Assembly (NCBI RefSeq): GCF_003597395.2 | Contig: NC_133770.1 | Coordinates: forward strand, 2,445,332 to 2,509,331 | Source of the DNA: Chelonoidis abingdonii | Lineage: Eukaryota; Chordata; Testudines; Testudinidae | DNA length: 64,000 bases | Reading direction: 5' to 3' | Part shown: piece after piece, positions 44,813 through 56,620 of the stretch | How positions within the stretch are numbered: position 1 is the stretch's first letter | Layout: each line of letters begins with the position of its first letter | Notes under the pieces: generated by a model | Told to the model about the DNA's origin: nothing | The model's database searches: none | What the model saw: the letters and a program-made list of their open reading frames with translations, nothing else | Translations under genes and position numbers: made by a program

Positions 44813-45489
44813 TTAGAGTATAGAACAAAAACTTTGGAGAGATGACCTGTCATTCTCAAACATTTTTTTAGTATAACAGGGCCATTCACAGTTTCCACAC
44901 ACCATCTCATCAATCATTTCAAGCAATTGAGAAACCTGAGCAGACTTTTCTGTTCCTTCGGCTTTATTGTTGAAAGCCAAGCGTCGGTTTCCACAAGTCT
45001 GTATCAGACTTTGAAGATCTTTGTCACCCGCTGATAAGAACTCGTCCAGTGTTTTGTTCCTTAAATCTTGTTTTCGGGTGAACAGGATGATCATGTATTT
45101 CTTTGCTTTAAAGTTGAAAACCCTTTGTATCTCCTTCACCACGTCCTTTTCTTCTTGGGTGAAACGACCCAGCTGTATGACATGAATAATGGCATGGAAT
45201 CCTGGAGAGAGGTGTTTAACAGACTCACGTATTTTTTGGCAAGTCTCTTCGTTACTTTTTTTACTGTCAAAAAGGCCAGGACTATCAACCACTGTAATTT
45301 TCCTCTCATTAACAACTGCTTCCTGTCTCTCACAATCCTGCGTAATTGAAGAGGGTGAGATATCCGAAAGAAATTTTTCAGCACCAAGAATCATGTTTCC
45401 TGTTGCACTTTTTCCAGCTCCAGTTTTACCAACAAGAAGGATTCTTAGATCAGATTGTCCTGGGAAGAAGGGGATTCTTAGATCAGGTG
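44813..45489 (-). CDS. GIMAP-family GTPase, terminal exon (AIG1 domain)
   Basis: This exon encodes an immunity-associated (GIMAP/AIG1) GTPase, a family that controls lymphocyte survival from membranes of the ER, Golgi, lysosome or mitochondria. Residue numbers count from the intronic ATG at 45499. P-loop GKTGAGKS is at 24-31, G2 threonine at about 53 (SSITQD), DSPG of G3 at 72-75 and the family-specific conserved box around [17 protein letters not shown]4-type TRKQDL comes next, then the helical C-terminal part. The true exon starts at 45489 after a strong acceptor (pyrimidine tract then CCCAG), in phase 1, so the ATG at 45499 is probably not the start. Translation stops at TAA 44813-44815. 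The C-terminus ends FCSIL, a possible CaaX box. No frameshift or stop. Shorter than many GIMAPs, lacking the usual long C-terminal coiled coil. Confidence 0.9.
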
Positions 45490-46849
45490 CTGGGAACAAG
45501 AGAGAGAGAACGTCATCCAGTCAGTACAGCTTACTTCAATCATGAAAAAATTGTTCATGAATAGTTTGTTGAACTGGAAATCTTAGCTCAGTTTCCCTTG
45601 TTTGTGATGGTTTATTTCAAAAGTTTACTAATCATAAATAAACTCCATTCCATACCTGCTCCTCCTACCCTCTTCACCCCTGCCCCCTTCCCTTCACATT
45701 GATTTTCACTTAGCTTTCATTTTCAAATAACACCCCACCCCAAAAATGCACTAACACGCTGTTTGCTGCCATCACATTGTTCACCCTGCTGGTGTGTTCT
45801 ACCCCGTCCCCCACCCGCTGTCTGTCCTGTCTGTCTGCAGTGTAAGGTCTTTGGGACAAGGGCCACCTGCTACTCCGCATTGCCAGCGCTCGTGATTCTC
45901 CATGAGTGGCGGGATTGCAGAGGGGCTGGAGCCTGTCTGATGATGCTGTGAAAGCGCCAGCCCCTTGGGAAGTGCAGCCCTGCCAGAAGCCGACGAGTCT
46001 TCCCTCCACTGAGAGGGGAAAAGATCCCAGTGCTCATGGCAGTGCCCCTCCCTCCTGCCCCTCCCCTGCTGTGAGCAATAAGGACAGGGTCATGCTTCTG
46101 CTCCTCTGCCCTCCCCCTGCAGCATCCAGCCTAGGCAGGGCAGAGGGGTGACAAGCCCCTGGAGCTGCTCTCCCTGCCTGGAATGGAAAAGGGAACCTGC
46201 TGCAGCCACCCCAGGCCTGGGAGAGGGCGAGGAAGCCCAGGAGGAGCAGAGGTGAGGCTGGTGGTGGCTGAACAGACGGGGACTGGAGCGGAAATAATTG
46301 CTGGGCAGAGCTAGGCAGCTGTGGGGTGAGAGCTCCTGCAGCAAGGGCCACACTCACCTCACCTGATACGTGTGTGGGGGGGCAGCACTAAATGTCACCC
46401 CCTGCGTCCTTGGGCTGGGCAGGGGGAGTTCACCAGCAAAACACCCCAGTGCCCGACAACAGGCTGCTGACACAAGCGTTTCTGTGGTGCCCCAGGGTGA
46501 GAGACAGAGAGGCCGACCCCCATTGCATAGCACAGTTATGGCTGACGTGGAATTACTACAGCTGAGCGTGAGACCTGGGAAATGAGCCCAGCACAGGGAT
46601 GTCTGGCACCTTTTGACTTCTGCTTTGTACATCTGAAGGTGCTGGGCCTGATCCGCACCAAATGGAGCTTGTCTAAGTGTATGTTACTTCAGTGAGTGTT
46701 TGACCCCCTGTTTAAAGTCAGGGAAACAGTCCTGTGTGGTGTCTGATAGGGACTGAATTGGAGCATCCCTCAAAGGGAGCCGAGCCAGGACTCTGTGGGG
46801 TCAGAGACGTCCCATCCACAGAATGGGCCAGAGCAGTCGCCCTGGGCCC
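45490..46849. other. GIMAP intron, no gene recognised
   Basis: GC-rich stretches (45750-46500) contain overlapping ORFs on both strands with proline/serine-rich composition and no motif. I treat them as intronic repeat sequence. Confidence 0.4.
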
Positions 46850-47236
46850 TGTGCTTTGGGGGGCCCCATGCCAGGCCTGCTGCCAGCCCAGCTTGGCCTC
46901 GCTCCACCACCCTGCCCTTGCTTCAGGGGGCCAGTGCGGGGCCAGCAGCAGTGCTACCGACCTGGCCCTGCTCTGACCTGCTGGCTCGCAGCGTTGCTTG
47001 GGGAATGAGGGAGGTGGGGGTTTGGAGGAAGGGGCAGAATGGGAGCACAGTGGGGGCAGAGCAGGGACGGGAAGTGGTGGGGGCTTAGGGAAAGGTGTGG
47101 AATGGGGACCGGGGTGGGATGGGAGCAGAGCAGAGGCAGGAAGTGGCAGGAGCTTAGGGGAAGGTGTGGAATGGGGGTGGGGCTTAGGGTGGAGTGGGAG
47201 GGTTGTCCCAGGCCCCACACCCCACTAGGGACAGCC
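46850..47236. mobile_element. hAT-like element end with a 60-70-bp minisatellite
   Basis: The right end CTAGGGACAGCCCTG (47226-47236 region) is a hAT-type terminus. Internal units of GGAAGTGG(T/C)...GGAGCTTAGGGGAAGGTG and GGAATGGGG repeat about three times (47030-47180). Left end unclear. Confidence 0.45.
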
Positions 47237-47999
47237 CTGTGTGGGGTGCAATATGGGGGACATGCCCTTAACATTGTGTTAACACATTCAGTGGCAATGA
47301 ATTGCCCTTGTATTGTGATAAGTGGTGGTTCTGGGGGCCATGACTGAGGGATTCCTGTGGGGAGCATGAGACAGCTCCCTGGGCACACTTCACAGGCGCT
47401 CCGCACTCCTGCCTTCCTTCTGGTCACCCAGTGCCCTCAGTATGGCCAGAGGGACCACCAGAAGACGGGAAGGTGAGAGCTGATAGGACAAAGGGAGCAT
47501 GTCTAGCATCCAGAAGGGTGCTCCAGAGCCCCATTGCATTTTGGGAGTTAGCACAGAAGTGGAGGGGCCCTGCTTACCCATCTGCATCAGGAGAGAATCA
47601 CAGAGGTGTGAGCTGGCCCATCCATCTCAGCAGCTGTTCTTCTCCCTCTCCCAATCCAGGTTGTGTGGGCCCTGTTGTGCCAGACCATTTTTCAGCACAA
47701 TCTGCCTGTGCATGTGGATTTTAGTGCACTTTGAAATATCAGGCTGGTGATGCTGGCATAGCTGGTGCCAGCTCATGCCAAGGTCCCCATACCTCAACTG
47801 AAGGCTGCCAACACAGAGCTGGAATCAATTTAGCTCCCCTGTGTGTGAGTAGTGCTCAAACAGGTATTAGAATGATAAGAGTGGGTCTAGTGTTCAGATT
47901 TCATTGAATGCTCATGAGCTGCTGCTGGCACTAATCTCTCTGAGATCGTCTGTATCCAGCCCACTGAGAGTTTGTGCTGTGAGCCTTTCTGATTGTGTA
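47237..47999. other. No gene recognised
   Basis: Intronic sequence. ORFs at 47390-47750 lack motifs. Confidence 0.4.
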
Positions 48000-48600
48000 A
48001 ATACCAGACAGAAGAGAGACATTAACTAGTGTGAAATGCGGGTCTCCAACAGAAGGTATCACATCCTGCCTAAGAGAGAAGGTCAATTGACACCAAATGG
48101 ACTTCGGTGGAATATTAGAGGACAAAAGACTTGGTTGTTTCCCCCCCATAAAGATGGGTTGTGCAAATGAATTGTTAGAGCTGGGCACCCCCGGGTGCCT
48201 GTGCCTCCACTCTGTCCCCTCCCCCTGCCCTCCCGCCCCCCAGGCTCCAGTCACCTTCGTTTATGTGTTTATATATTTACCTGCTTTCACCATGTGACTA
48301 ACTCTCTCATTTCCTTTTCCTATTTAATAAATCTTTAGATAGTTTTTTTATAGGAGTGGCTACAAGTGTCTTTGATGTAAGATCTGCGCTGCAGTTGACC
48401 TGGTGTAAGTGATTGGTCCTTTGGGATTGGGAGTAACCTGAATATTGCTATGATCCAAGGGACCCTCTGTCACAAAGGCAAGCTTTCGTGGCTGGCAAGA
48501 CAGATCTGAATACTCAGGGGACCATCTGTGACTTCATGATTAGACTGTTATAGTGCCTGAGGGATTCACACTTGATACTTAGTGAAAGCTAAGTATAGAC
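48000..48600 (+). mobile_element. LTR-like repeat related to 43575-44591
   Basis: ATTTAATAAATCTTTAGATAG (48323) and GGTCCTTTGGGATTGGGAGT (48414) parallel the second half of the repeat at 44235-44320. Ends undefined. Confidence 0.4.
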
Positions 48601-49084
48601 TACACTGCCAATTTGGGGTTTGGGCCCTGCCTCCTAACATTCTGCCCTGAGGTTGGTACTCACACTCGGCCACTGCAGACAGCCTGAGACAGCTTTTAGG
48701 GCCAGACTCCAAAGGAGCCACTTTGCAGCCCCTGTCCCAAAGCGGAATGTAGGCAGAGAGTAGAAACTCTCCCCAGTAGCAGATATTCACAGAAATTGGA
48801 CAGGATTTAAACTCACTGTCTCTCCAGGGTGCTTGGGTTCAAGGACTTCTACCCATTCCCCACAGGCACCAAGTGTCTGTGCTGGCGTTGTCAGCTCCCC
48901 AGGCTGGAGGTGTTCCAGCCTCCCGGCACATGTGCAAAGCATTGTCTCTGGAGTGCTTCCCTGATCCGAGCCAGTTTGGAGCACAGCATTTCTGGCTAGT
49001 CAAACAACAGAATAAGAGCACTCCTAGTCTTCATTAAGGGGCCAATCCAGGCAGATGCTGAGGGTAATCAGTGCCTCATAGGCA
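48601..49084. other. No gene recognised
   Basis: No ORF or repeat that I can name. Confidence 0.4.
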
Positions 49085-49280
49085 GTATTCATAAGAACAG
49101 CCATACTGGGTCAGACCAAAGGTCCGTCAAGCCCAGTATCTTGTCCTCTGACAGTGGCTAATGGCAGGTACCCCAGAGGGAATGAACAGACAGGTTATCA
49201 TCAAGTGATCCATCCCCTGTCACCCAATTCCAGCTTCTGGCAAACAGAGCTAGGGACATCATTCTTGCCCATCCTGGCTA

Positions 49281-50545
49281 TTAGCCATTGATGGATTGAT
49301 CTTCCATAAATGTATCTAGTTCTTTTTTGAACCCTGTTATAGTCTTGGCCTTCACAAGAGTCTCTGGCAAGGAGTTCCACAGATTGACTGTGCCTTGTGT
49401 GAAAAAATACTTTCTTGTGTTTGTTTTAAACCTGCTGCCTATTATTTTCATTTGGTGGCTCCTTGTTCTTGTATTATGAGAAGGAGTAAATAACACTTCC
49501 TTATTTATTTTCTCTATACCAGTCATGATTTTATAGACCTCTATCGTATCCCCCCTTAGTCGCCTCTTTTCCAAGCTGAAAATTCCCAGTTTTATGAATC
49601 TCTCCTCGTACGGAAGCCATTCCATACCCCTAATCATTTTTGTTGCCCTTTTCTGAACCTTTTCCAATTCCATATATCTTTTTGAGATGGGGCACCACAT
49701 CTGCACACAGTATTCAAGATGTGGGCATACCATGGATTTATATAGAGGCAATATGATATTTTCTGTCTTATTATCTATCCCTTTCTTAATGATTCCAACA
49801 TTCTGTTTGCTTTTTTGACTGCCGCTGCACATTGAGTGGATGTTTTCAGAGAACTATCCACAATGACTCCAAGATCTCTTTCTTGAGTGGTAACAGCTAA
49901 TTTAGACCCCCATCATTTATATGTATAGTTGGGATTATGTTTTCCAATGTGCATTACTTTGCATTTATCAACATTAAATTTCATCTGCCATTTTGTTGCC
50001 CAGTCACCCAGTTTTGTGAGATCCTTTTGTAGCTCTTCGCAGTCTGCCTGGGACTTAACTATCTTGAGTAGTTTTGTATCATCTGCAAATTTTGCCACCT
50101 CACTGTTTACCCTTTTTCCAGATCATTATGAATATGTTGAATAGGACTGGTCCCAGTACAGACCCTACTGGGACACCACTATTTACCTCTCTCCATTCTG
50201 AAAACTGACCATTTATTCCTACCCTTTGTGTTCCTATCTTTTAACCAGTTACCAATCCATGAGAGACCTTCCCTCTTATCCATGACAGCTTACTTTGCTT
50301 AAAAGCCTTTGTGAGGGACCTTGTCAAAGGCTTTCTGAAAATCTAAATACACTATATCCACTGATCTCCTGTCCACATGCTTGTTGACCCCTCAAGAATT
50401 CTAGTAGATTGGTGAGGCATGATTTCCCTTTACAAAAAACATGTTGACTCTTCCCAACAAATTATGTTCATCTATGTGTCTGAACAATATTGTCCTTTAT
50501 TAAGATTCAACTCAAGTTTGCTCGGTACTGAAGTGAGGCTTACAG
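49281..50545 (-). pseudogene. CR1 ORF2 reverse transcriptase, C-terminal half
   Basis: SLTSVPSKL (about 50505), then the catalytic AKFADDTKLLKIV (50098-50060), CEELQKDLTKLGDWATKWQM, KCKVMHIGKHNPNY, and the long open run 49832-49281 ([60 protein letters not shown]). A few frame changes between 50420 and 50100. Comparatively young. Confidence 0.9.
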
Positions 50546-52079
50546 GGGAAAAAAAAAAAAAAAAAAAAAAAAAAGCCGCTGGCTGGCACAGATATTTATA
50601 ACCCAGGTGATCCTCCCCCCGCCCCACCTGCTGCCCCTCTGTGCCTCCCCTGAGTGTCCCCCGGCCCCGACTTGCTCCCCCTGGCCCGGAGCAGAGCAGC
50701 TCCATGCTTCCACTCCCTGCAGCAACTGCTGTCGCAGGGTCCTAGTGCCCCCTTTCTCACTGCCAGGGCAGGCTGACTCTGAGCCTGCCCTTCCGCCTCA
50801 GACCCTTTCATTTTCCCATGGGACCCTCCAGCAGCACAGGGGGTCCCCCTGCCTGCAGTCACTGCTCCTGCCCCATGCTGGGCAAGGAGGCAGCCCCATC
50901 CCTCACCCCCCAGTGAGGCTACAGTCAGGGGCAACAGCAGGGGAGAGGCTCACGCAGCGCCCCCGGCATCCACCACGGGGGAGGAGAGGGAGATTCCTGG
51001 ACCTGATAGGGGCCTTAGGAGCACATGCAGTCACAGTGGTGGGGGTGAGTGTGCTGCTGGGGGGGCAGGAAAGGGGGAGCTCCTTCTCTAGAGCTTGCTG
51101 CTGCTGGCAGGGAAAGGGCTGGGGGGAGTCCTCCTCTGTAGCCCCTGTCCCGGAGCAGCCTGCCTGCACCCCAAACTCATCCTCAGCCCTGCCCCACCCC
51201 AGAGCCCACACCCCAGTCAGAGCTTTCACCTCCCCACCGCACCCTCAACCCTCTGCCCAAGCCCTGAGCCCCTCCAGCACCCCAAACACCTTATCCCCAG
51301 TCCCAGACAGAGCCCTCACCCCCACACTCCTACTTTTGCCCCCAGCCCTGAGCCCCTACCACACCCCAAACCTCCCATTCCCAGCCCCAGACAGAGCCCT
51401 CACCCCTACTCTCACCCTGAGTCCCTCTTACATTCCAAACCCCTCATCTGCAGCCACAACCCACAGCCCTCACCCCTGCATCCCATCCCTCTGCACCCCT
51501 CCCATCCCCAATCTCCCTCCCAGAACCTGTACCCCTTCCCTCCACACCCTTTCCCATCCCAAAAGTCCCTCCCAGAGCTTGCACCCCAATCCCCTGCCCC
51601 AGCCTAAGGCCTGCACCCCAGACCTCCTTCCTCACCCAAACTCCCTCCCAGAGCCTTGGGTGGGTGGGGCGGGTTCTGGGCACCACCAAAATTTCTACAA
51701 ACCTGCCACCCCTGATCCTGCCCTGCAGACCTGAACTCCCAGCATTCTCAGAACACTTGCTAATCCCTAGTGGCCACTGCTGATATCCAGCACCTCCCTC
51801 CTCTCTTAACCTCTGAGTCCCTCTCTGGATTGGAACAAAGACCATCTTGGAAGCAACATTACCAGCCCAAGCAGTCAAAAATCATGAGCTGACCCCCGCA
51901 GAATCACAGGCTTCACCACTGCCCCTTCATTCATTCTTTGGCGGCAATTTGGCAGCAGGCCCTTCCCTCCAAGAGGGACTGAGGGACCCGCTGGCGAATT
52001 GCTGCCAAAGAGCCGCCCCGGGGGAGGGTGCAATTTTATATTCTTGTCTTGGGCACAAAAATACCTAGTTACGGCTCTG
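50546..52079. mobile_element. hAT-like element with a CCC-rich minisatellite, flanked by an A-run
   Basis: The right end CACAAAAATACCTAGTTACG then GCTCTG (52079) is the inverse of a CAGAGC-type hAT terminus. The left edge is a run of about 28 A (50550-50575). The internal 51170-51650 is a degenerate CCCCAGCCCTGAGCCC/CACCCCAAACCC tandem repeat. A 375-codon plus-strand ORF across it is purely compositional. Confidence 0.6.
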
Positions 52080-52381
52080 GTGAAGACCGATGCAAAGAAT
52101 TCATTTAGTTTCTCCGCAATGACTTTATCGTCTTTGAGCGCTCCTTTAGTAGGTCGATCATCCCGTGGCCCTACTGGTTGTTTAGCAGGCTTTCTGCTTC
52201 TGATGTATTTAAAAAAACTTTTTCTATTACTTTTGGAGTCTTTGGCTAGCTGTTCTTCAAATTCTTTTTTACTCTTTTTAATTATATTTTTATACTTCAT
52301 TTGCCAGAGTTTATGCTTTTTTCTATTTTCCTCATTGGGGTTTATCTTCCATTTTTTAAAGGATGCCTTTTTGCCACTCAT
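52080..52381 (-). pseudogene. CR1 ORF2 linker between endonuclease and reverse transcriptase
   Basis: WKINPNEENRKKHKLWQMKY, SKKEFEEQLAKDSKSNRKSF, KYIRSRKPAKQPVGP and VIAEKLNEFFASVFT are in order and in one frame. This is the typical basic linker. Confidence 0.9.
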
Positions 52382-52830
52382 TGCTTCTTTTACTTTGTTG
52401 TTTAACCACGGTGGCTCTTTTTTGGTTCTCTTACTATGTTTTTTAAATTGGATTATACATTTAAGCTGAGCCTCTCTTATGGTGTCTTTAAAAAGTTTCC
52501 ATGCAGGGATTTCCTTGCATGGATTTCACTTTTGGCACTGTACCTTTTAATTTCTGTTTCACTAATCTCCTCATTTTTGTGTAGTTCCCCTTTCTGAAAT
52601 TAAATGCTGCAGTGTTGGGCTGCTATGAAGTTTTCCCTGCCACAGGGATATTAAATTAATTATATTATGGTCACTATTACCAAGCAGTCCAGCTATATTC
52701 ACCTCTTGGACCTGATCCTGTGCTCCACTTAGGACTGAATCAAGAATTGCCTCTCCTATGGTGGGTTCCAGGACCAGCTGCTCCAAGAAGCAGTCATTCA
52801 GCAACACAAATGATCAGGCCTTATAATTCT

Positions 52831-52990
52831 ATGGACCAGCCAATTTTCCAAGTCTCCTTACACACAGTTAGTATGTCTCCTTATACAAACCACATGCATC
52901 CAGTTCAGGGTCTCTGTCTTGGTTCTTCAAAGACGTTCATGGAATAAGTCCTAGCTACCCATGAGATAGTCTCTTTGACCCAGGCCCACA
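52831..52990. other. No gene recognised
   Basis: Short spacer between CR1 and the tRNA-like repeat. Confidence 0.4.
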
Positions 52991-53770
52991 AAAGGACTTA
53001 GACATCTAGAAAAAAAATCACCAGAATTCACAAAGCCTCAGTTAGGGCCCTAGGCTCCCTATGCAATGAATGGGGAGAGAGCTAGGCAGGGAGCTGTGTA
53101 AGACAGCCCAGGGGCTATACCAATCACAGGGGTATGTCTTAAGTCCTGCTGTTGTCAAGGATTCAGGCTCCTACCTCTGCTTGGGGCCCCCAGCTGTGAA
53201 ACCTGGAGTCTGACACCTCAATTGTTTCTGGCAAGTAACTCTGGAAGGGGAGCTGGTGGTGCCACCTCCCTCATACCTTTTAGCACTGACACTAGAGCAC
53301 TTACCTGGGATGTGGGAGGCCCAGGTTCAAATCCCCCTTCTGCCTGCTGCAGAGAAAGGATTTGAACAAGGATCTCTCACTTCTCAGGGGAGTGTGCTAA
53401 CCACATGGGATAGTCTGATGTGAGTCTCTTTCAGTCTCTGCTATTGAAGCTGTTGCACTTTGGACAAATAATGGACTAGTCACTGGAGCAAGAGGACAGG
53501 ACACAGGGTCTCCTACCTCCCAGGTGAGCACCCTGACCATTAGACTACAAGTTGTAAGGGAGGCCTCACCACCTCTGGGATTTCGTATGGGGCCAGTCCA
53601 GTAGGCTGCTCAGAGGATGCCCAGGGGGGTTAGGTGTGAGCTAGGCCTTGTGCACGTGCCCAGAGGCAGAAACCTAGCCACCTAGGGAACTTTTATGGCA
53701 AAAATTCAAATGCCTACAGGCTTAGACAGTAGCTGAGCTGGGATTTTAAGGATCTCAGTAGTGCCTACAT
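52991..53770. repeat. tRNA-like interspersed repeat, copy 1
   Basis: It contains two tRNA-like modules: GGGAGGCCCAGGTTCAAATC (53318, box-B-like) and, on the other strand, TAGTCTAATGGTCAGGGTGC (about 53545-53526). It is paralogous to 56850-57430 (shared GTGAGTCTCTTTCAGTCT-type and GGAGACCC...TTCAAATC segments). Confidence 0.6.
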
Positions 53771-54611
53771 TTTGGCCTCAAGTTCCTCAGTCCACTTGTG
53801 GCTAGGGGTCCCTCTTTCTCTCTCTCTGTCTGACCGCAGCTTCCCAGGATGGCTACATTAGGCCAGAACAATGAATCTGTTGTCCAGCAGGGGAGACTCA
53901 GAACTACAGACCTGGGCCGTGGAACTACTCCCAGCTCGGACAAAATAATAATGACTGTGGGAGGACATACAAAGAGGGGAGATAAAGGGGGACACCATGT
54001 GCAGGACAAATGGGAAGACAAAATAATGTCAGGAAAGGCAGGTTGAGAAAAGAGGGCAAATGCTGTGTGAAGAGGTTGAGTTGAAACACTGGCCGCACAC
54101 TGTGACATGAAAGGGCTTCTACCAGGTATGGTCAGCTGTTCTGATATCAGAGGGAAAGGGGACAGGCAAGCAGCTCCAGTGGGGAGGAAGAGTCGTCTGC
54201 AGCTACAAACCTGAGCAGAGCTGCAGCTGCTGCATGGTGGTGATGAGGGCCTGGCTGATGTTTGTGCATTGAATTAATGAACGGCACAAGGTAGAGATGC
54301 TGCTTACCGTGGGCAAGCATGACTCATGTGCTTTACACTGCAGCATCTTATTTATTTTTCTCCAAAGAAAACAAGTGGAAGTGAGGAGGAGGAATGGATT
54401 CTGTTTGTATCCCCAGAGAGCAGGGCAGGGAAACTCAGTTAGACAGGGCCAGAAACATCCAAAAGGGTGGGAAACTCAGTAGCTTGGAAGCTGGACAGAA
54501 ATCCTCTATTATGGACATGTCTGACAGCCTCAGCCAGGGAGCTGAGCCCATCTGAGCTCAAGGAGAAAAGATTGAAATGTAGGTGTTAAAAAGACTGCAC
54601 TGTGGACTCTG
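53771..54611. other. GIMAP intron, no gene recognised
   Basis: Short ORFs on both strands without family motifs. Confidence 0.4.
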
Positions 54612-55290
54612 CAGCTTAATGATGGATCAAGAGATCTAGGGGTCATAGTGGACCACAAGCTAAATATGAGTCCACAATGTAATACTGTTTCAAAAAAAGC
54701 AAACATCCTTCTGGGATGTATTGGCAGGAGTGTTGTAAGCAAGACATGAGAAGTAATTCTTCTGCTCTACTCCACGCTGATTAGGCCTCAGCTGAAGTAT
54801 TGTGTGCAGCTCTGACCACCACATTTTGGGAAAGATGTGGACAAATTGGACAAAGTCCAGAGAAGAGCAACAAAAATGATGAAAGGTCTAGAAAACATGA
54901 GCTATGAGGGAAAATTGAAAGAACTGGGTTTGTTTAGTCTGGAAAAGAGAAGACTGAGAGGAGACATGATAACAGTTTTCAAGTAGCTACAAGGAGGAGG
55001 GAGAAAAATTATTCTTTTTAACCTCAGAGAATAGAACAAGAAGCAATGGGCTTAAATTGCAGCAAGGAAGGTTTAGGTTAGACATTAGGAAAAAATTCCT
55101 AACTGTCAGGGTGGTTAAGCACTGGAATAAATTGTCTAGGGAGGTTGTAGAGTCTCCATCATTGGAGATTTTTAAGAGCGGGTTAGACAAACACCTGTCA
55201 GGGATGTGACAGATGGTGCTTGGTCCTGCCATGAGTGCAGGGGACTGGACTTGATGACCTCTCGAGGTCCCTTCCAGTCCTATAATTTTA
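54612..55290 (+). mobile_element. CR1 LINE 3' end
   Basis: Plus-strand protein traces ([23 protein letters not shown] with frame changes, [27 protein letters not shown]) lead to the tail GGGACTGGACTTGATGACCT, CTCGAGGTCCCTTCCAGTCC, TATAATTTTATGATT. 5'-truncated. Confidence 0.9.
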
Positions 55291-55339
55291 TGATTGACCA
55301 AGAATCATGTCTGCTCTGAGGGCTGGGTCAGATTTGGGA

Positions 55340-55990
55340 TTGTGTGCAATTCTGATTTTCCATGTGTAAGAGAGGCACAGGGACACAGAAGGGCTACTAA
55401 GATGATCAGAGGAATGGAAAACCCACCTTATGAGAGGAGACTCAAGGGTCTTGGCTTGTTTAGCCTAACCAAAAGAAGGCTGAGGGGAGATATGATTGCT
55501 CACTATAAACACATCAGAAGGAAAAACACAAGGAGGGAGAGGAGCTATTTAAGTTATGACCCAACGCTGACAGAAGAACAAATGGATATAAATTGGTCAT
55601 CAACAAGGTTAGGGTTGAAATTAGGTGACGGTTTCTAATCATTGGAGGAGTGAAGTTCTGGAACAGCCTTCCAAGGGGAGCAGTGGTGGCAAAAAACCTA
55701 ACTGGCTTCAAGACTGAGCTTGATAAATTTATGGTGGGGATGATGGAACTGCCAACAATGGCATATAGCTGATCTGTGACTGCTAATAGCAAATATCTCC
55801 AGCAGCCAATGATCAGACACTAAATGGGGAAGGTTCTGAGTTACTACAGAGAATTCTTTGCCAGATGCCTGGCTGCTGGCTCTTGTCAAAATGCTCAGCG
55901 GCCAACTGACTGCTCTATTTGGGATCAGAAAAGAATTTCCCCCTGGGTCAGATTGGCAGTGGGGTGGGGATTGCCTTCCTTTGCAGCACT
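55340..55990 (+). mobile_element. L3/CR1-like LINE 3' end, older
   Basis: [38 protein letters not shown] and FWNSLPRGAVVAK-type traces are followed by a 3' part with TGGGATCAGAAAAGAATTTC and CCCCCTGGGTCAGATTGGCA. Diverged from the CR1 next to it, so a separate, older insertion. Confidence 0.8.
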
Positions 55991-56620
55991 GGGCGCAAGT
56001 CACTGACAGGTTTAAAGTCATGTAAATGGTGGATTCTCTGTAACTTGAAGTCTCATGAGTTGAGGACTTCAGTAGATGAGTCTATAGTGGGGAACACAGG
56101 GTTAGCTTAGTGTTCTACACGTCTTTTCCTGGAGAGGAGGCCACTGGGGAATTCTATTCCCCCTTCCCCTCATGAGCCTGCCTGGGATGGAATTACTGAA
56201 TCAAAACTCTTCTCCTCTCTCCTCAGAAAGGACAGGCTGGGAAGGTTCATCATGCAGAGATTTAACTGCCACTGGCTCTGCAGGGAGAGTAGGAATCCTG
56301 AGCACGCTCCATCTGCCCCTTGCTCTATTCAACACAAGACCAGGCAGAGTGGGCTGGACCCTGAATATCTGGTCATTGATGATTCTCTGGTGGGAGAACT
56401 GCAGTGGCCATGTGGCCCATTCCAGATATGAACATAATGCCGACCAAAGTCCATTGAAATCACTGGAAAGACTCCCCGTGATTGATGTCAGTGGGTATTG
56501 GGTCAGGCCTATATTGAGCCAATGAACAGCTGCCTGGCAGCACAACCTGGGCCCATGATGCAATGACTTGATCACACGATTGTCACAACTTTCTCCAAAT
56601 ACAAATGGTAAAAATCTTAC
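55991..56620. other. GIMAP intron, no gene recognised
   Basis: ORFs at 56172-56629 on both strands overlap and lack motifs. Confidence 0.4.

Larger units (their letters stand above)
49085..52830 (-). mobile_element. CR1 LINE, 5'-truncated, interrupted by a hAT-like segment
   Basis: The 3' tail is at 49085-49265 (plus strand CATAAGAACAGCCATACTGG, GTCAGACCAAAGGTCCGTCA). ORF2 runs up the minus strand to 50545. After the insertion 50546-52079 it resumes with the linker (52080-52381) and the endonuclease end (52571-52807, GNSDHNIINL). Roughly 400-500 bp of reverse transcriptase expected at the junction are missing. Confidence 0.9.

Noticed and set aside
44813..45499. GIMAP as a single-exon gene starting at the ATG at 45499
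   Set aside because: The ATG lies in the pyrimidine tract of a strong 3' splice site, and a phase-matched upstream exon exists.
46718..47427. 157- and 166-codon minus-strand ORFs rich in Pro/His/Leu
   Set aside because: Shadow of a minisatellite in a hAT-like end. Repeated residues, no family resemblance.
50607..51734. 375-codon plus-strand ORF, the longest in the window
   Set aside because: It is almost entirely proline, serine, alanine and histidine from a degenerate C-rich tandem repeat inside a hAT-like element, and overlapping frames are equally open.
53290..53560. Genuine tRNA genes in the tRNA-like repeats
   Set aside because: Box-B-like motifs are present but no complete cloverleaf with a sensible anticodon stem could be drawn, and the same sequence recurs at 57.2 kb as a long interspersed repeat.
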